Shown piece by piece: positions 1-9,220 of a stretch of DNA of 64,000 nt. The position numbers and the translations under genes were made by a program. Position 1 is the stretch's first letter. Every line of letters starts with the position of its first letter. Origin of the DNA: Oscillatoria acuminata PCC 6304 (GTDB taxonomy: Bacteria > Cyanobacteriota > Cyanobacteriia > Cyanobacteriales > Laspinemataceae); contig NC_019693.1 in the NCBI RefSeq assembly GCF_000317105.1, positions 2,976,001 through 3,040,000 on the forward strand. Direction: 5' to 3'. A model generated the notes under the pieces. The model did not search any database and was not told the DNA's origin. It worked only from the letters and a program-made list of their open reading frames with translations.

Positions 1-1
1 C

Positions 2-748
2 TTTCGACTCTCAGCAGGCATCCATCCCACCGCCTCGATTCATCCGGATGCCACCTTGGGGGAAAATGTGGCGATCGGGGCCTTTGTCTCCATCGCCCAG
101 GGGGTCAAAATTGCAAATCAGGTCTGCATTCACGCCAACGTTACCCTCTATCCCCATGCTGAAATTGGGGAAGGGACCGTTTTGCATAGCCATTGCACCA
201 TCCATGAACGCACCCGCATTGGCAAGGGTTGTACGATTCACGCTGGGGCCGTGATTGGGTCCGAAGGGTTTGGATTTGTGCCCTCTCGCGCCGGTTGGGT
301 GAAAATGGAGCAATCCGGCTATACCGTCCTAGAGGACCGGGTAGAGGTGGGATGTAATAGTAGCATCGACCGTCCCGCCGTCGGGGAAACCCGGATTGGG
401 GAGAATACAAAAATTGATAATTTAGTGCAGATTGGGCATGGGTGCAAAATTGGCAAAAATTGTGCTCTAGCCGCGCAAGTGGGATTAGCCGGTGGGGTCA
501 AGTTAGGCAACAATGTGATTTTAGGTGGTCAAGTGGGGGTTTCCAATCAGGTGAAAGTGGGAGATGGGGCAGTCGCCTCCGCCAAATCTGGCCTTCACAC
601 TGATGTCCCGCCCGGGGCGATCGTCTCTGGTTTTCCAGCAGTTCCCAATAAACTCTGGCTGAAAACCGTTGCCATTTCCAACCGTCTCCCAGAAATGTAT
701 CAATCCCTCAAGCAACTTCAGCGATTGTTGGGTCCGAAGTCAAATTAG
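2..748 (+). CDS. lpxD: UDP-3-O-acylglucosamine N-acyltransferase, 5' end outside window
   Basis: Third step of lipid A synthesis: transfers a 3-hydroxyacyl chain to the amine of UDP-3-O-acylglucosamine in the cytoplasm. The frame is open from the first base of the window, so the start codon and the N-terminal uridine-binding domain lie outside. The visible part begins with the family motif [16 protein letters not shown] and continues through about ten hexapeptide (left-handed beta-helix) turns. The motif IGHGCKIG carries the expected catalytic histidine, followed by [10 protein letters not shown], also typical of LpxD. The C-terminal helix ([16 protein letters not shown]) ends at a TAG stop at 746-748. 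An in-frame TTG at 56 is not a likely start because conserved family sequence continues upstream of it. LpxA is the main alternative, but the AAQVGLAGG segment and the C-terminal helix favour LpxD. Confidence 0.93.
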   Translation, partial: FRLSAGIHPTASIHPDATLGENVAIGAFVSIAQGVKIANQVCIHANVTLYPHAEIGEGTVLHSHCTIHERTRIGKGCTIHAGAVIGSEGFGFVPSRAGWVKMEQSGYTVLEDRVEVGCNSSIDRPAVGETRIGENTKIDNLVQIGHGCKIGKNCALAAQVGLAGGVKLGNNVILGGQVGVSNQVKVGDGAVASAKSGLHTDVPPGAIVSGFPAVPNKLWLKTVAISNRLPEMYQSLKQLQRLLGPKSN

Positions 749-797
749 GATTGCGATTCAACAACAGTCACCCGGGAGGGGTTAAAACGTTAGAGGC

Positions 798-828
798 CTG
801 TAGAGGCGCTCATAGAAGCGCCCCTACA
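798..828. repeat. GC-rich palindromic repeat (TGTAGAGGCGC type)
   Basis: An imperfect hairpin reading GTAGAGGCGC, a short loop, then GCGCCCCTAC. It belongs to the same family as the palindromes at 7215-7244 and 7299-7327. It lies 50 bp after lpxD and may end that transcript. The rest of 749-1073 shows only an A/T-rich leader before the next gene. Confidence 0.6.
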
Positions 829-1073
829 GATTGTTTTATTTTTATGGGGTGATGTTTTTAGTGGGTTTTTAACCGACTTTAGCTATTAGGCGGGGGTTTA
901 AACCCCTGCCGGGACCCCGGTCTCTTCCGGTGAACTGGGGTTAAAAATTGAGCCGTCTAATTTTTTTATAAAAAATTATGGTTAAAAATCACAGGTTTGA
1001 GGATATATTTTTAACTAGGCCAAATTGAATGATGCGGCTGAATTTTCAGTTTTTAGATCGGGAAGGATAATCA

Positions 1074-1508
1074 TTGAAAGCAATGAGTGAAATTGCTACA
1101 ACCCCCCTTAAAGGAAAGGCGCTGCTTCAAAAAGTAAAAGAACTCTCGCACTTACCCCGCCGAGAAACCGCCAAGCGCTGCGGATACTACAGCAAGTCAA
1201 AAAATGAAGAGTACCGGGTAAACCTCACGGACTTTTATGATGCCGTGCTGGAAGCTCGTGGGATTCCCCTGAGTCCAGAGGGGTCAAAAGATGGTCGCGG
1301 TCGAGAGGCAACTTATCGAGTCAGCGTCCACAAAAACGGACAAATTGTCATTGGTTCAACTTATACCCAGTCAATGGGATTAAAGCCCGGTGATGAGTTT
1401 GAAATTAAACTGGGTTACAAGCACATCCACCTGATTCAGGTCGATAGCAGTAAAAATGACTTCCTCAACGAAGACGATGAGGAGTTCGACGAAGACGATG
1501 ACGATTAG
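1074..1508 (+). CDS. cyAbrB-family transcriptional regulator
   Basis: A 144-residue cyanobacterial AbrB-like regulator. This family binds DNA and tunes nitrogen and carbon metabolism. The N-terminal half (GKALLQKVKELSHLPRRETA, then RCGYYS) is the cyanobacterium-specific region. The AbrB-like swapped-hairpin DNA-binding domain lies around residues 80-125 (VSVHKNGQIVIGSTYT, then MGLKPGDEFEIKLGYKHIHL). The C-terminus is a run of Asp and Glu residues. A GGAAGGA at 1061-1067 sits 6 bases before a TTG at 1074. The first ATG, at 1083, has a much longer spacing, so TTG is the better start, although homologues usually begin near the ATG. It is monocistronic and followed by a strong terminator. Confidence 0.92.
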   Translation: MKAMSEIATTPLKGKALLQKVKELSHLPRRETAKRCGYYSKSKNEEYRVNLTDFYDAVLEARGIPLSPEGSKDGRGREATYRVSVHKNGQIVIGSTYTQSMGLKPGDEFEIKLGYKHIHLIQVDSSKNDFLNEDDEEFDEDDDD

Positions 1509-1568
1509 AGAACTGCAAAACAACCGATTGTTTTAGTCGAGTTTTCTAAACATTCCTTCAAAAATTAG

Positions 1569-1626
1569 ACCAGTCCCCCTCCTTTCCGGCTCAGTTTAGC
1601 CTGAACGAGGGGGACTGGTTTCTTTA
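1569..1626 (+). terminator. Rho-independent terminator after cyAbrB
   Basis: Thirteen-base perfect arms, ACCAGTCCCCCTC at 1569-1581 and its complement at 1607-1619, are followed by TTTCTTT. It sits about 60 bp past the stop codon and also separates the gene from the convergent MCE gene. Confidence 0.85.
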
Positions 1627-1662
1627 TGGTTAACCCGTTTTCCCCGGGATGAGTCTGGGAAA

Positions 1663-3366
1663 TCAACGGTTGCGTGCCGTGAGCTTATCCGGATTAGGGC
1701 CTGGAGATGCAGACCGGGGTGGAACTGCGGAGTCAAGCTGTTCCGGGCTCTGTTCCTCTGAAGCAGGGGGGAAGAGTTGAGACTGTAAGGAAGGGTCGCT
1801 GACGGTATGAGAAAGTGGTGCTAAAGCCATCGCAAACCGAGCGTGTTCTTCCAGTTGTTCTGTAGAAGAGAGCAGATCCCCAAGGATTAGCAAAATATTG
1901 CGGATACTCTCAAACAAAGCTGGATCGCCGGTTAACTCTTCCAAATCCGAGGTAATTTTTTGGACATTTTGGAACGTGGCGCGGGCTGAATCTAGGGTTT
2001 GTTGTAATGACAGCAGATTGCTCGGGGAAATGGCTGTATCGGTGAATTGGGCGAGATTGGCTGAGGCAGCAGAGGCATTGACGGCGAGTTCATTCGCGGT
2101 AATGGAGAGGGTATCTAGGTTTGCTAAGAGTTGAGAATCCTCAAATTGATTGAGTTGTTGTTCGACCCTGGCGACGATGGGGGTAATCTGTTGCGCGCTG
2201 ATTCGCAGTTGTTCGCTGGTGGTGTTGATGTTGTTGAGGGTGGTGACGAGGGTGCCGCGATTGGTGGCAACGAGTTCATTGACACTGCCAATCAGGGTAC
2301 GGAGGTCCGCAGCGGTGAGGTTGAGTTCTCCAGCGGTGCCGCCGAGTCCCTCGACGGTGCCACCGACGCGATCGAGGGTGAGACTGATGCGGTCGGCACT
2401 GGCCCCAAAGGTCCCGGCCACTGCGCCATATTCCTCAGCGGCGGCACCAATTTGATTGACGGTTCGTTGCAGGTCCCCAGCGATCGCCCCATAGCGATTG
2501 GAGATGGCGGTAATTTGATTGGTGGCGGTGCGGATATCCCCGGCGATCGCCCCATATTGATTGGCTGTGGCCCCAATTTGATTGGTGGCGGCCCGGATAT
2601 CCCCGGCGATCGCCCCATATTGATTCACCGTCCTCCCCAATTGAGTAGAAATTGCCCCCACCTGATTAGCGGTATTGCCAATTTGTCCAGCAGCGGTATT
2701 CAGGGCCGAAGCCGATTGGAGGGCGGCAGTGGAAAAAATTCCTAACTCTCTTTCCACCGATTGGGTCAAGACATTGATTTCCCGGCTGAGTTGGGTAATT
2801 TCAGCCGTGGCAACCGTGGAGTTTTTCACCAAAGCATTCAAATTGGCAAAAAATGCTGGATCTGAAAATAAATTCGTAAACCGCATCGAACCGCGAATCA
2901 GTTCGTCAAAATTCACCCCAATCTGTCCCTCAAGACGCTCACGATTGCACAAAATTAACTCTGTATTGCAGTCCGAGGCGAGGGGAGTTGTGGTTTTAAT
3001 AATTTGAGGGGGTAAAGCCTGGAGGGGGTTGATATCCACCCAGGTTTCGCCAATTAATCCCCCCTGATTCGCCTCAATTAAGACGGCATTGGGAATCACC
3101 AGGCTTGCTGGAGACACTATCAGCTCCACATCCACTCCATTGGTTCCGGGGATAATATTGGCAATTCGGCCCACGCTGACACCACGGTAGCGTACTGGCC
3201 CCCCCACTTGCATTCCCGCAACGTTAGGGAATGACACAACCAGGGTATAGCTTTCGCGGCCTAATCCGACCCCTCGTAGCCATAAAATCAGGCCCCCAAA
3301 TAATCCCAAACCGGCCAAAAGTAATAAACCAATCGATCCTTCTCTCAGCTTTCGTGACGAACGCAT
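1663..3366 (-). CDS. MlaD/MCE-domain lipid-transport substrate-binding protein
   Basis: Periplasmic, membrane-anchored substrate-binding component of an Mla-type phospholipid transporter. One N-terminal transmembrane helix (about residues 12-31, IGLLLLAGLGLFGGLILWLR) is followed by a single MCE domain at about residues 38-115 (VVSFPNVAGMQVGGPVRYRG). A long helical tail follows, typical of cyanobacterial MCE proteins that form a needle or tunnel. Residues of about 225-325 are near-identical repeats built on NQYGAIAGDI, visible in the DNA as repeated GGCGATCGCCCCATA. The C-terminus is Pro/Ser/Glu rich and probably disordered. A GAAGGAG motif lies just before the ATG. The gene follows the Mla ATPase by 107 bp on the same strand, so the two are probably co-transcribed. 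No MlaE permease is seen nearby. Confidence 0.88.
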   Translation of the reverse strand: MRSSRKLREGSIGLLLLAGLGLFGGLILWLRGVGLGRESYTLVVSFPNVAGMQVGGPVRYRGVSVGRIANIIPGTNGVDVELIVSPASLVIPNAVLIEANQGGLIGETWVDINPLQALPPQIIKTTTPLASDCNTELILCNRERLEGQIGVNFDELIRGSMRFTNLFSDPAFFANLNALVKNSTVATAEITQLSREINVLTQSVERELGIFSTAALQSASALNTAAGQIGNTANQVGAISTQLGRTVNQYGAIAGDIRAATNQIGATANQYGAIAGDIRTATNQITAISNRYGAIAGDLQRTVNQIGAAAEEYGAVAGTFGASADRISLTLDRVGGTVEGLGGTAGELNLTAADLRTLIGSVNELVATNRGTLVTTLNNINTTSEQLRISAQQITPIVARVEQQLNQFEDSQLLANLDTLSITANELAVNASAASANLAQFTDTAISPSNLLSLQQTLDSARATFQNVQKITSDLEELTGDPALFESIRNILLILGDLLSSTEQLEEHARFAMALAPLSHTVSDPSLQSQLFPPASEEQSPEQLDSAVPPRSASPGPNPDKLTARNR

Positions 3367-3473
3367 GGGTACTCCTTCTGCGATAGTTGCTCATTTGACG
3401 TTTTTGCTCTGATTTTGACTCCCACCTGTGCTCCCACCCCGACTCTGATGATGCCATTGCGATCGCCCTCGGC

Positions 3474-4292
3474 TCAACCCGCTAGTTGAATTGGTCCGGT
3501 AATGCTCCCACTGAAAAATTGTCGGACTAAGGGGTTATCTGTGGTGTCAATCTCCTCAATTCCACCTTGCCACTGCACTTTCCCATCAAATAAAAACACG
3601 ATCCGATCAGAGGTTCGGCGAATGGTGCTATCTTGGTGCGTGACCATTACATAGGTGCTACAGCCGCCTCGGGCCGCCTGTAAATCTCGGATTAAATCTT
3701 CAATCACCGTAGAGGCGATCGGATCTAACCCCGCCGTCGGCTCATCATAGAGCAACACTTCGGGACTGGCGGTGGGGTCATCTGGATTCGCCATAATCGC
3801 CCGGGCAAAACTCACCCGCTTTCGCATCCCTCCAGACAGTTCTGCCGGGTATTTATTGCCGATTCCTGCCAACCCTACCATTTCTAGCTTCTCGGTGACC
3901 AGTTGTCGAATTTGCTTGCGGGATAATTTTGAGTGTTCGTAGAGGAAAAATCCGACATTTTCATCCACGTTTAAGGAATCAAAGAGGGCCGCATTCTGAA
4001 AGACCATGCCAATGCCAATGGGATCAGCTAAATCATCGGTCCAGCGATCGCGGCGAATTCCCTGCACATAAACTTCCCCAGCATCAGGCTGCAACAATCC
4101 CGCAATAATCCGCAAAATTGTCGATTTGCCAGTCCCAGAGGGTCCAATGATTGAGAGGGCCTCGTTGCGGTAGATGCATAAATCCACTTCGTTTAAAATC
4201 ACATTCCGCCCAAAGGACTTAGACACTCCCTTCAATTCAATCAACGGATCACTCATCGGCTCAACTGCGGTAACGCTCTGCGGACTGGTCAC
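3474..4292 (-). CDS. Mla-type ABC transporter ATP-binding protein (MlaF-like)
   Basis: Cytoplasmic ATPase thought to power lipid movement through an MlaE-type permease. It is 272 residues long. Walker A is GPSGTGKST (around residue 51), the signature is LSGGMRKRVSFARAI, and Walker B is VLLYDEPTAGLDP, followed by a switch histidine (MVTHQD). The phrase GGMRKRV is typical of the MlaF group rather than importers. The first ATG gives 12 extra residues; an in-frame ATG at 4256 (MSDPLIELKGVSKSFG) is the alternative start and fits homologues better. It is followed by the MCE protein gene, which supports the Mla assignment. Confidence 0.9.
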   Translation of the reverse strand: MTSPQSVTAVEPMSDPLIELKGVSKSFGRNVILNEVDLCIYRNEALSIIGPSGTGKSTILRIIAGLLQPDAGEVYVQGIRRDRWTDDLADPIGIGMVFQNAALFDSLNVDENVGFFLYEHSKLSRKQIRQLVTEKLEMVGLAGIGNKYPAELSGGMRKRVSFARAIMANPDDPTASPEVLLYDEPTAGLDPIASTVIEDLIRDLQAARGGCSTYVMVTHQDSTIRRTSDRIVFLFDGKVQWQGGIEEIDTTDNPLVRQFFSGSITGPIQLAG

Positions 4293-4665
4293 TAAAGGTT
4301 AAGTATAGTAGTCCAGCCACCGGGCTGGGTGGAAGTCCATCGTCGCTACTCTCCCCAGGGATGGAAAGCTCTAGCTTTAAATCCGCCTGGAGGATTGTTG
4401 ACCCACACAGCCTCACCCTGAGCAATTCTCATCCGGATCCGTTCCCATGAATGGGGCGCTTCTGGCCCTGGACTCTCGCCATTCCGGAACAATCCCGATA
4501 TCCTGGTAAGCATATTCTCCTATCTGGCCACGGAGATGACATCTGTTGCGTGACAGGCTATTGTCCGATTGAGTTCGGAACAGACCTTTTGCAATTAGAA
4601 TCAAAACCAAAAAGGTTTAAATTCCGGCTCTATCCTTTTTTTAATCCCTACTCCTAAAATTAATC
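4293..4665. other. Divergent intergenic region
   Basis: This is 373 bp between the oppositely oriented Mla ATPase and YvcK-like genes. It should carry both promoters. No palindrome, repeat or convincing gene was seen; the short open frames in it show no recognisable protein. Confidence 0.5.
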
Positions 4666-6063
4666 ATGTCAATTGGTTTACTCAAACAAGCGTTCCATGC
4701 CCTCAAGCCGGATCCCCTGTTCCGACGAGGGATGCGATTTAACCATTGGTTTAAATGGTTAGCCCCTGGATTATTCGTCAAACGCTGGCTGCTCTTAAGT
4801 GCAGTTGGGGTCTTATTAACCCTGCTGGGTTTGGCAATCTGGGTTAAACTGACCCCGATTTTTTTCGCGATTCAGTTGACTGAAAAAACACTCACCCAAC
4901 TGGCGACGGTGATTCCCAGCTATATCAGCGGTCCGTTTGTCCTCCTGTTTGGGATTTTCTTTATTCTCTGGGGCCAAACTCGCACCGTGGGCTCGATTAC
5001 GGAAGTGTTAAGACCCGGTGCCGAGGATGAGTTAATTGATGTCCTGCTGCATCACCGGAAGTTAAATCGAGGCGCGAAAATTGTGGTGGTTGGAGGTGGC
5101 ACGGGTCTTTCTACCCTACTCCGGGGACTCAAGACTTATAGTGCTAACATTACTGCGATCGTCACCGTAGCCGATGATGGCGGGTCTTCGGGACGGCTGC
5201 GCCGAGAAAATGGGGTGTTGCCTCCGGGAGATATTCGCAACTGTTTAGCGGCCCTAGCTGATGAGGAAAAGTTATTAACGGAACTGTTTCAATACCGTTT
5301 TAAGGCGGGAAATGGGCTGACGGGGCACAGTTTTGGGAATCTCTTTCTGACGGCGATGAGTGATATTAGTGGGGATTTGGAACGGGCGATCGCCACCAGT
5401 TCCAAGGTTCTCGCGGTCCGGGGTCAAGTCCTCCCCTCTACTCTATGCGATGTCAATCTCTGGGCAGAGTTGGCCGATGGTCGTCGCATTGAGGGAGAAT
5501 CCAGTATTACCGAAGCCAATGGCAAAATTGTCAAAATTGGCTGCACTCCCGCTAATCCTCCCCCCCTGCCTAAAGCCATCCAAGCGATTCGTGAGGCGGA
5601 TTTCATTATTTTAGGCCCGGGAAGTCTCTACACCAGCGTGATTCCCAATCTATTAGTGCCGGAAATTGCCGAAGAAATTGCCAAGCGCAATGTTCCTAAA
5701 ATCTATGTCTGCAATATCATGACCCAACCGGGGGAAACCGATGGCTACACCGTTGCGGATCATATTAAAGCGATTGATCTCGCTTGTGGATTAAAACTAT
5801 TTAGTTCGGTGCTGGTGCAACAGCAAATGCCTTCGGCTCAATCCTTAATTCGCTATTCCCAAGATAACTCTCATCCCGTGTATGTCGATCGCCCCAAAAT
5901 TACTGAACTGGGCCGGAGTGTAGTGTTTGCCAATGTGATGCAGGAGGACCGGGAAACGGGTTATGTCCGTCATGATCATCAACTCTTGGCCCAGGTGTTG
6001 CTCCGCTGGTACGCTCACGTTCATATTAAAAGCAGTGCTGGGATCCTCTCTCCCGCCCGCTAG
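4666..6063 (+). CDS. YvcK/CofD-family protein (putative gluconeogenesis factor) with N-terminal membrane segments
   Basis: This 465-residue protein belongs to the YvcK (UPF0052) branch of the CofD-like superfamily. In other bacteria these proteins bind UDP-sugars and help balance cell-wall precursors against central carbon flow. The family domain starts near residue 128 with [18 protein letters not shown]. It continues with [20 protein letters not shown], then GHSFGNLF, and [15 protein letters not shown]. Before it are two likely transmembrane helices, at about residues 42-60 ([19 protein letters not shown]) and 85-105 ([18 protein letters not shown]). This N-terminal extension is common in cyanobacterial members and absent from the Bacillus protein. 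It is not a CofD of F420 synthesis, as no other F420 gene is nearby. It stands alone. Confidence 0.88.
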   Translation: MSIGLLKQAFHALKPDPLFRRGMRFNHWFKWLAPGLFVKRWLLLSAVGVLLTLLGLAIWVKLTPIFFAIQLTEKTLTQLATVIPSYISGPFVLLFGIFFILWGQTRTVGSITEVLRPGAEDELIDVLLHHRKLNRGAKIVVVGGGTGLSTLLRGLKTYSANITAIVTVADDGGSSGRLRRENGVLPPGDIRNCLAALADEEKLLTELFQYRFKAGNGLTGHSFGNLFLTAMSDISGDLERAIATSSKVLAVRGQVLPSTLCDVNLWAELADGRRIEGESSITEANGKIVKIGCTPANPPPLPKAIQAIREADFIILGPGSLYTSVIPNLLVPEIAEEIAKRNVPKIYVCNIMTQPGETDGYTVADHIKAIDLACGLKLFSSVLVQQQMPSAQSLIRYSQDNSHPVYVDRPKITELGRSVVFANVMQEDRETGYVRHDHQLLAQVLLRWYAHVHIKSSAGILSPAR

Positions 6064-6342
6064 GGGCGATCGCTCTCTTGATTCCTCACGGCTCTCTCAC
6101 AGTTCCTCTCTCCTCACACACCTCTGACTTACACAGTTTCTCAGGTTCAAATTTATAAATTACTAACCTTTTACCACTGCCCTGAACTGGACCAAATCAC
6201 GCTATTTAACCGCTAAACTATTTACTATTTAACGGCTCAATAGAGAGTCCCATTAATCGTTTTATTATCGGCCATTCTGTTATAATTTTTAGGGCTTTAT
6301 TCACGGATTCCCCAGTTCTGGTCTTCGCTTATTCTTTCATCC

Positions 6343-6819
6343 ATGAGTCAATCCATTCTTAAATTAGTGTTGCCCGATGCAGATGCGACGAAATCTCTAG
6401 GCTTCACCCTCGGACAACGCTGCCTTCCCGGGACCACAATTTTACTCGAAGGAGATTTAGGTGCGGGTAAAACCACCCTGGTGCAAGGGATTGGGTCCGG
6501 TTTAGCGATCGCTGAATCTATTGTTAGTCCCACCTTTACCTTAATTGTGGAATATCTGGAAGGGCGCATCCCCCTTTATCATTTGGACCTCTACCGTTTG
6601 GACCCCACTGAAGTCTCAGGACTGAATCTGGAGAGTTACTGGGAAGGGACTGAGACGGAACCGGGTCTGGTGGCGATCGAATGGGCAGAACGCTTACCCT
6701 ACAAGCCTGATGATTATTTACGCCTGGTCCTGACTCATCAGGAACAGGGCCGCCAAGCCGAATTAATCCCCGTTGGGGACTTTAATTTGAATGTGCTGAT
6801 GCCTTTGCCCAGAGAGTAA
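6343..6819 (+). CDS. tsaE: tRNA threonylcarbamoyladenosine biosynthesis ATPase
   Basis: TsaE is the P-loop ATPase that works with TsaB, TsaC and TsaD to make t6A37 on ANN-decoding tRNAs. At 158 residues it is of normal length. The sequence shows the Walker A motif GDLGAGKTTLVQGIG, then SPTFTLIVEY, HLDLYRLD and a Walker B-like IEWAERLP. The start is the ATG at 6343. It ends about 60 bp before a large field of tandem repeats. No other t6A gene is in the window. Confidence 0.95.
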   Translation: MSQSILKLVLPDADATKSLGFTLGQRCLPGTTILLEGDLGAGKTTLVQGIGSGLAIAESIVSPTFTLIVEYLEGRIPLYHLDLYRLDPTEVSGLNLESYWEGTETEPGLVAIEWAERLPYKPDDYLRLVLTHQEQGRQAELIPVGDFNLNVLMPLPRE

Positions 6820-6878
6820 ATTTCCCCGGGTTGCGACACCCCCCAGGGGTTTAAACATTAGCCCTATCAAGGTGTATT

Positions 6879-7180
6879 TGTAGGGGCGTATTGCATACGC
6901 CCTCTTTATGCAATCCGCCCCTACAAGAAACTTAGGATGAGGCGGGATTCCATGAGGGATCAAGAGGGCGTATGCAATACGCCCCTACAAGAAACTTAGG
7001 ATGAGGCGGGATTACATTGACGAATAAAGAGGGCGTATGCAATACGCCCCTACAAGAAACTTAGGATGAGGCGGGATTCCATTACAAGAAACTTAGGATG
7101 AGGCTCGATTCCATGAGGGATAAAGAGGGCGTATGCAATACGCCCCTACAAGAAACTTAGGATGAGGCGGGATTCAATTG
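6879..7180. repeat. Tandem repeat array, about 64-bp unit
   Basis: The motif ACAAGAAACTTAGGATGAGG recurs starting at 6923, 6987, 7052, 7084 (one change shortly after) and 7148, so the spacings are 64, 65, 32 and 64 bp. Between copies lies AGAGGGCGTATGCAATACGC followed by CCCTACA, itself matching the inverted hairpin that opens the array (GTAGGGGCGTATTGCATACG). One unit is a half-length deletion. The array fills the gap between tsaE and pyrC with no open frame. Confidence 0.85.
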
Positions 7181-7214
7181 ACCACCTTGACAGGGCTAGG
7201 GTTTAAACATCGCC

Positions 7215-7345
7215 TGTAGAGGCGCTTCGTGAAGCGCCTCTACAAGCCGGGGATTCATCCCTTTTGCGATGGGTGCAAAATGTCAATTTTTAACCGATGT
7301 AGGGGCGCTTCGCGAAGCGCCTCTACAAGCCGGGGATTCATCCCA
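7215..7345. repeat. Two direct copies of a GCGCTTCG(C/T)GAAGCGC palindromic element
   Basis: Near-perfect hairpins at 7215-7244 and 7299-7327 are each followed by the same tail, AAGCCGGGGATTCATCCC. The second tail runs into the 3' end of pyrC: its GATTCATCCC supplies the complement of the last Gly codon and TGA stop. The hairpin nearest pyrC may act as its terminator. Confidence 0.8.
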
Positions 7346-8681
7346 TACGCACAAACGATAAGGCTTTGCCCCGAATATCAGTGTTGAGTTTTCCGTGATC
7401 ATACACCACTTGACCCCCCACAATGGTTACCACAGGCCATCCGGTGAGGCTCCAGCCCTCGAAGGGATTCCAGCCACATTTGCTGACCACTTCTTCCCGC
7501 AATACGGGACGATAGGTGTTTAAATCCACCAGGACTAAATCCGCATCGTAACCCGGGGCGATCGCCCCTTTGTTGGGGATTCCATAGCCTTTGGCAACGG
7601 CAGTGGACATCCAGTGGGCGACTTGGGGGACAGTGCAGCGTCCCTGCATGGCTTGAGTCAGCATCAGAGGCAGGGAGGTTTCCACTCCGGGCATTCCCGA
7701 AGGGGTATTGGGATAACCTTGGGCTTTTTCTTCTAGGGTATGAGGGGCATGGTCCGTGGCAATAAAATCAATCACCCCATCCAGGAGGGCTTGCCAGAGA
7801 ATTTCGTTATCCCGGGGCGATCGCAAGGGGGGATTCATCTGCGCCAGGGTGCCGATGGTGTCGTAAGCACTAGTATTCAGCAGCAGATGTTGGGGGGTGA
7901 CTTCGGCAGTCACCCAACTGGGTTTATCTTCACGCAACAGCAGGGCTTCATCTCCGGTGGAGAGATGCAAAATATGCAGGCGGCGTTGATATTTTTTAGA
8001 GAGGCTTAAAGCGCGCTTGGTGGCGATTAAGGCAGCTTGAGTATCCTGAATTTCCGAATGGACTGCGGGATCCGTGCGACTGCTAAATTGTTGACGGCGT
8101 TCCTCGATGCGGGTGCGGTCCTCGGCATGGACAGCAATCAGGCGATCGCCCTGACTAAAAATTGCCTCCAATGCCTCCTGATCATCCACCAACAACGGAC
8201 CCTTCATCGACCCCATAAAAATTTTAATCCCACAGGCGGGATGCGCTTCCACCAAATCCGGTAAATGCTCTGCTGTTGCCCCAATAAAAAAGCCATAATT
8301 CACTAAGGACGAACGAGCGCCCCGAGCCAATTTATCATCCAGAGTCGCCTGGGTGGTGGTCAAGGGTCGCGTATTGGGCATCTCCAAGAAGGAAGTCACC
8401 CCCCCCCGGGCACAGGCGCAACTGGCTGTAAACAGGTCTTCCTTATATTCGAGTCCCGGTTCCCGGAAATGAACCTGGGGATCGATTACCCCAGGCAACA
8501 AAGTCAGCCCAACCGCGTCAATCACCTCCAAATGAGCGTCAGGGTCGGGATTAGCATCCAAACCCGGAATATTCGGTCCAATCTGGCGGATTTTGCCCTC
8601 TTGGATCAGGACATCACCCTGTAAAAATTCTCCATCGGGCTGTAAAATCCGGGCTTGTCGGATTAATAAATGGTCTCTCAT
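7338..8681 (-). CDS. pyrC: Dihydroorotase (pyrimidine biosynthesis), variant metal motif
   Basis: It closes N-carbamoyl-aspartate to dihydroorotate in de novo UMP synthesis. The 447 residues form an amidohydrolase. Seen motifs are GVIDPQVHFREPG near residue 65, the EMPNTRP loop, KIFMGSMKG (the usual region of the carboxylated lysine), VHAED, LHLSTGD, and FIATDHAPH with the catalytic Asp. In the first metal motif the usual DxHxH reads DPQVH, so the first histidine is replaced by Gln. A group of bacterial dihydroorotases with DxQVHFR is known, but loss of that histidine leaves some doubt about activity. The start ATG lies at 8681. The 3' end overlaps a repeat element that provides the stop codon. 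Confidence 0.85.
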   Translation of the reverse strand: MRDHLLIRQARILQPDGEFLQGDVLIQEGKIRQIGPNIPGLDANPDPDAHLEVIDAVGLTLLPGVIDPQVHFREPGLEYKEDLFTASCACARGGVTSFLEMPNTRPLTTTQATLDDKLARGARSSLVNYGFFIGATAEHLPDLVEAHPACGIKIFMGSMKGPLLVDDQEALEAIFSQGDRLIAVHAEDRTRIEERRQQFSSRTDPAVHSEIQDTQAALIATKRALSLSKKYQRRLHILHLSTGDEALLLREDKPSWVTAEVTPQHLLLNTSAYDTIGTLAQMNPPLRSPRDNEILWQALLDGVIDFIATDHAPHTLEEKAQGYPNTPSGMPGVETSLPLMLTQAMQGRCTVPQVAHWMSTAVAKGYGIPNKGAIAPGYDADLVLVDLNTYRPVLREEVVSKCGWNPFEGWSLTGWPVVTIVGGQVVYDHGKLNTDIRGKALSFVRMG

Positions 8682-9220
8682 GATCCAGTTCCTCGTGTTA
8701 TGTTGAACCCTGGTTCGGTCAAGTCAAGGATATCCCGTTCGGGGGTGTGATGTAGAGACTCCCCCTCACCCCTCTAGTTGCCAAAATCAGACCGACATTT
8801 TACACTGGATTAAGACGTGGACATTGATACAATAAATCATCAATGTTGGGGCGTGATTCACCCTCTTCCCGGATCGAGGGGCTAGATCTTCGTACTCCCA
8901 GCTTAACTCGCATTTTCAGGTGAATGTTCTTAACCTGACTTGGAAAGGAGTCACAGACGAAGACAAAGGGGAACAGTGTAAACGGTTTAATCCCAGTGAG
9001 GTCAACATCAGGCGATGAAGATCCGGCGTCAATCCCTCAATACTCCCACTGATCGGGTTGTTAAAAATACACAGAAGGTTCAAGCTATAATTGATGATTA
9101 CAGGTTCGAGGAAGTAGAGGGGATTTTCAACCCGGTTTACTTCTGGAGGGAGATACCATTTCCCTTGCTTCCCAATATTGTGTTAAAAACCAGCAGCACT
9201 CTTAGGTCAAAAGTTCAAAC
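8682..9220. other. Intergenic region upstream of pyrC and lepB
   Basis: This is 539 bp between divergent genes. It is expected to hold promoters for both. A 69-codon open frame (9015-9224) overlaps the lepB start by four bases but has no recognisable features, and I do not count it as a gene. Confidence 0.4.

Noticed and set aside
2131-2745. Long open frame opposite the MCE gene with Gly/Asp-rich repeats
   Set aside because: It is the antisense reading of the repeated NQYGAIAGDI region of the MCE gene, whose family identity is clear.
4451-4657. 68-codon open frame before the YvcK-like gene
   Set aside because: No recognisable features, and it lies in the expected promoter region of two divergent genes.
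6879-7190. Regularly spaced repeats considered as a CRISPR array
   Set aside because: The intervals between repeats are themselves repeated, not unique spacers, and there is no cas gene.
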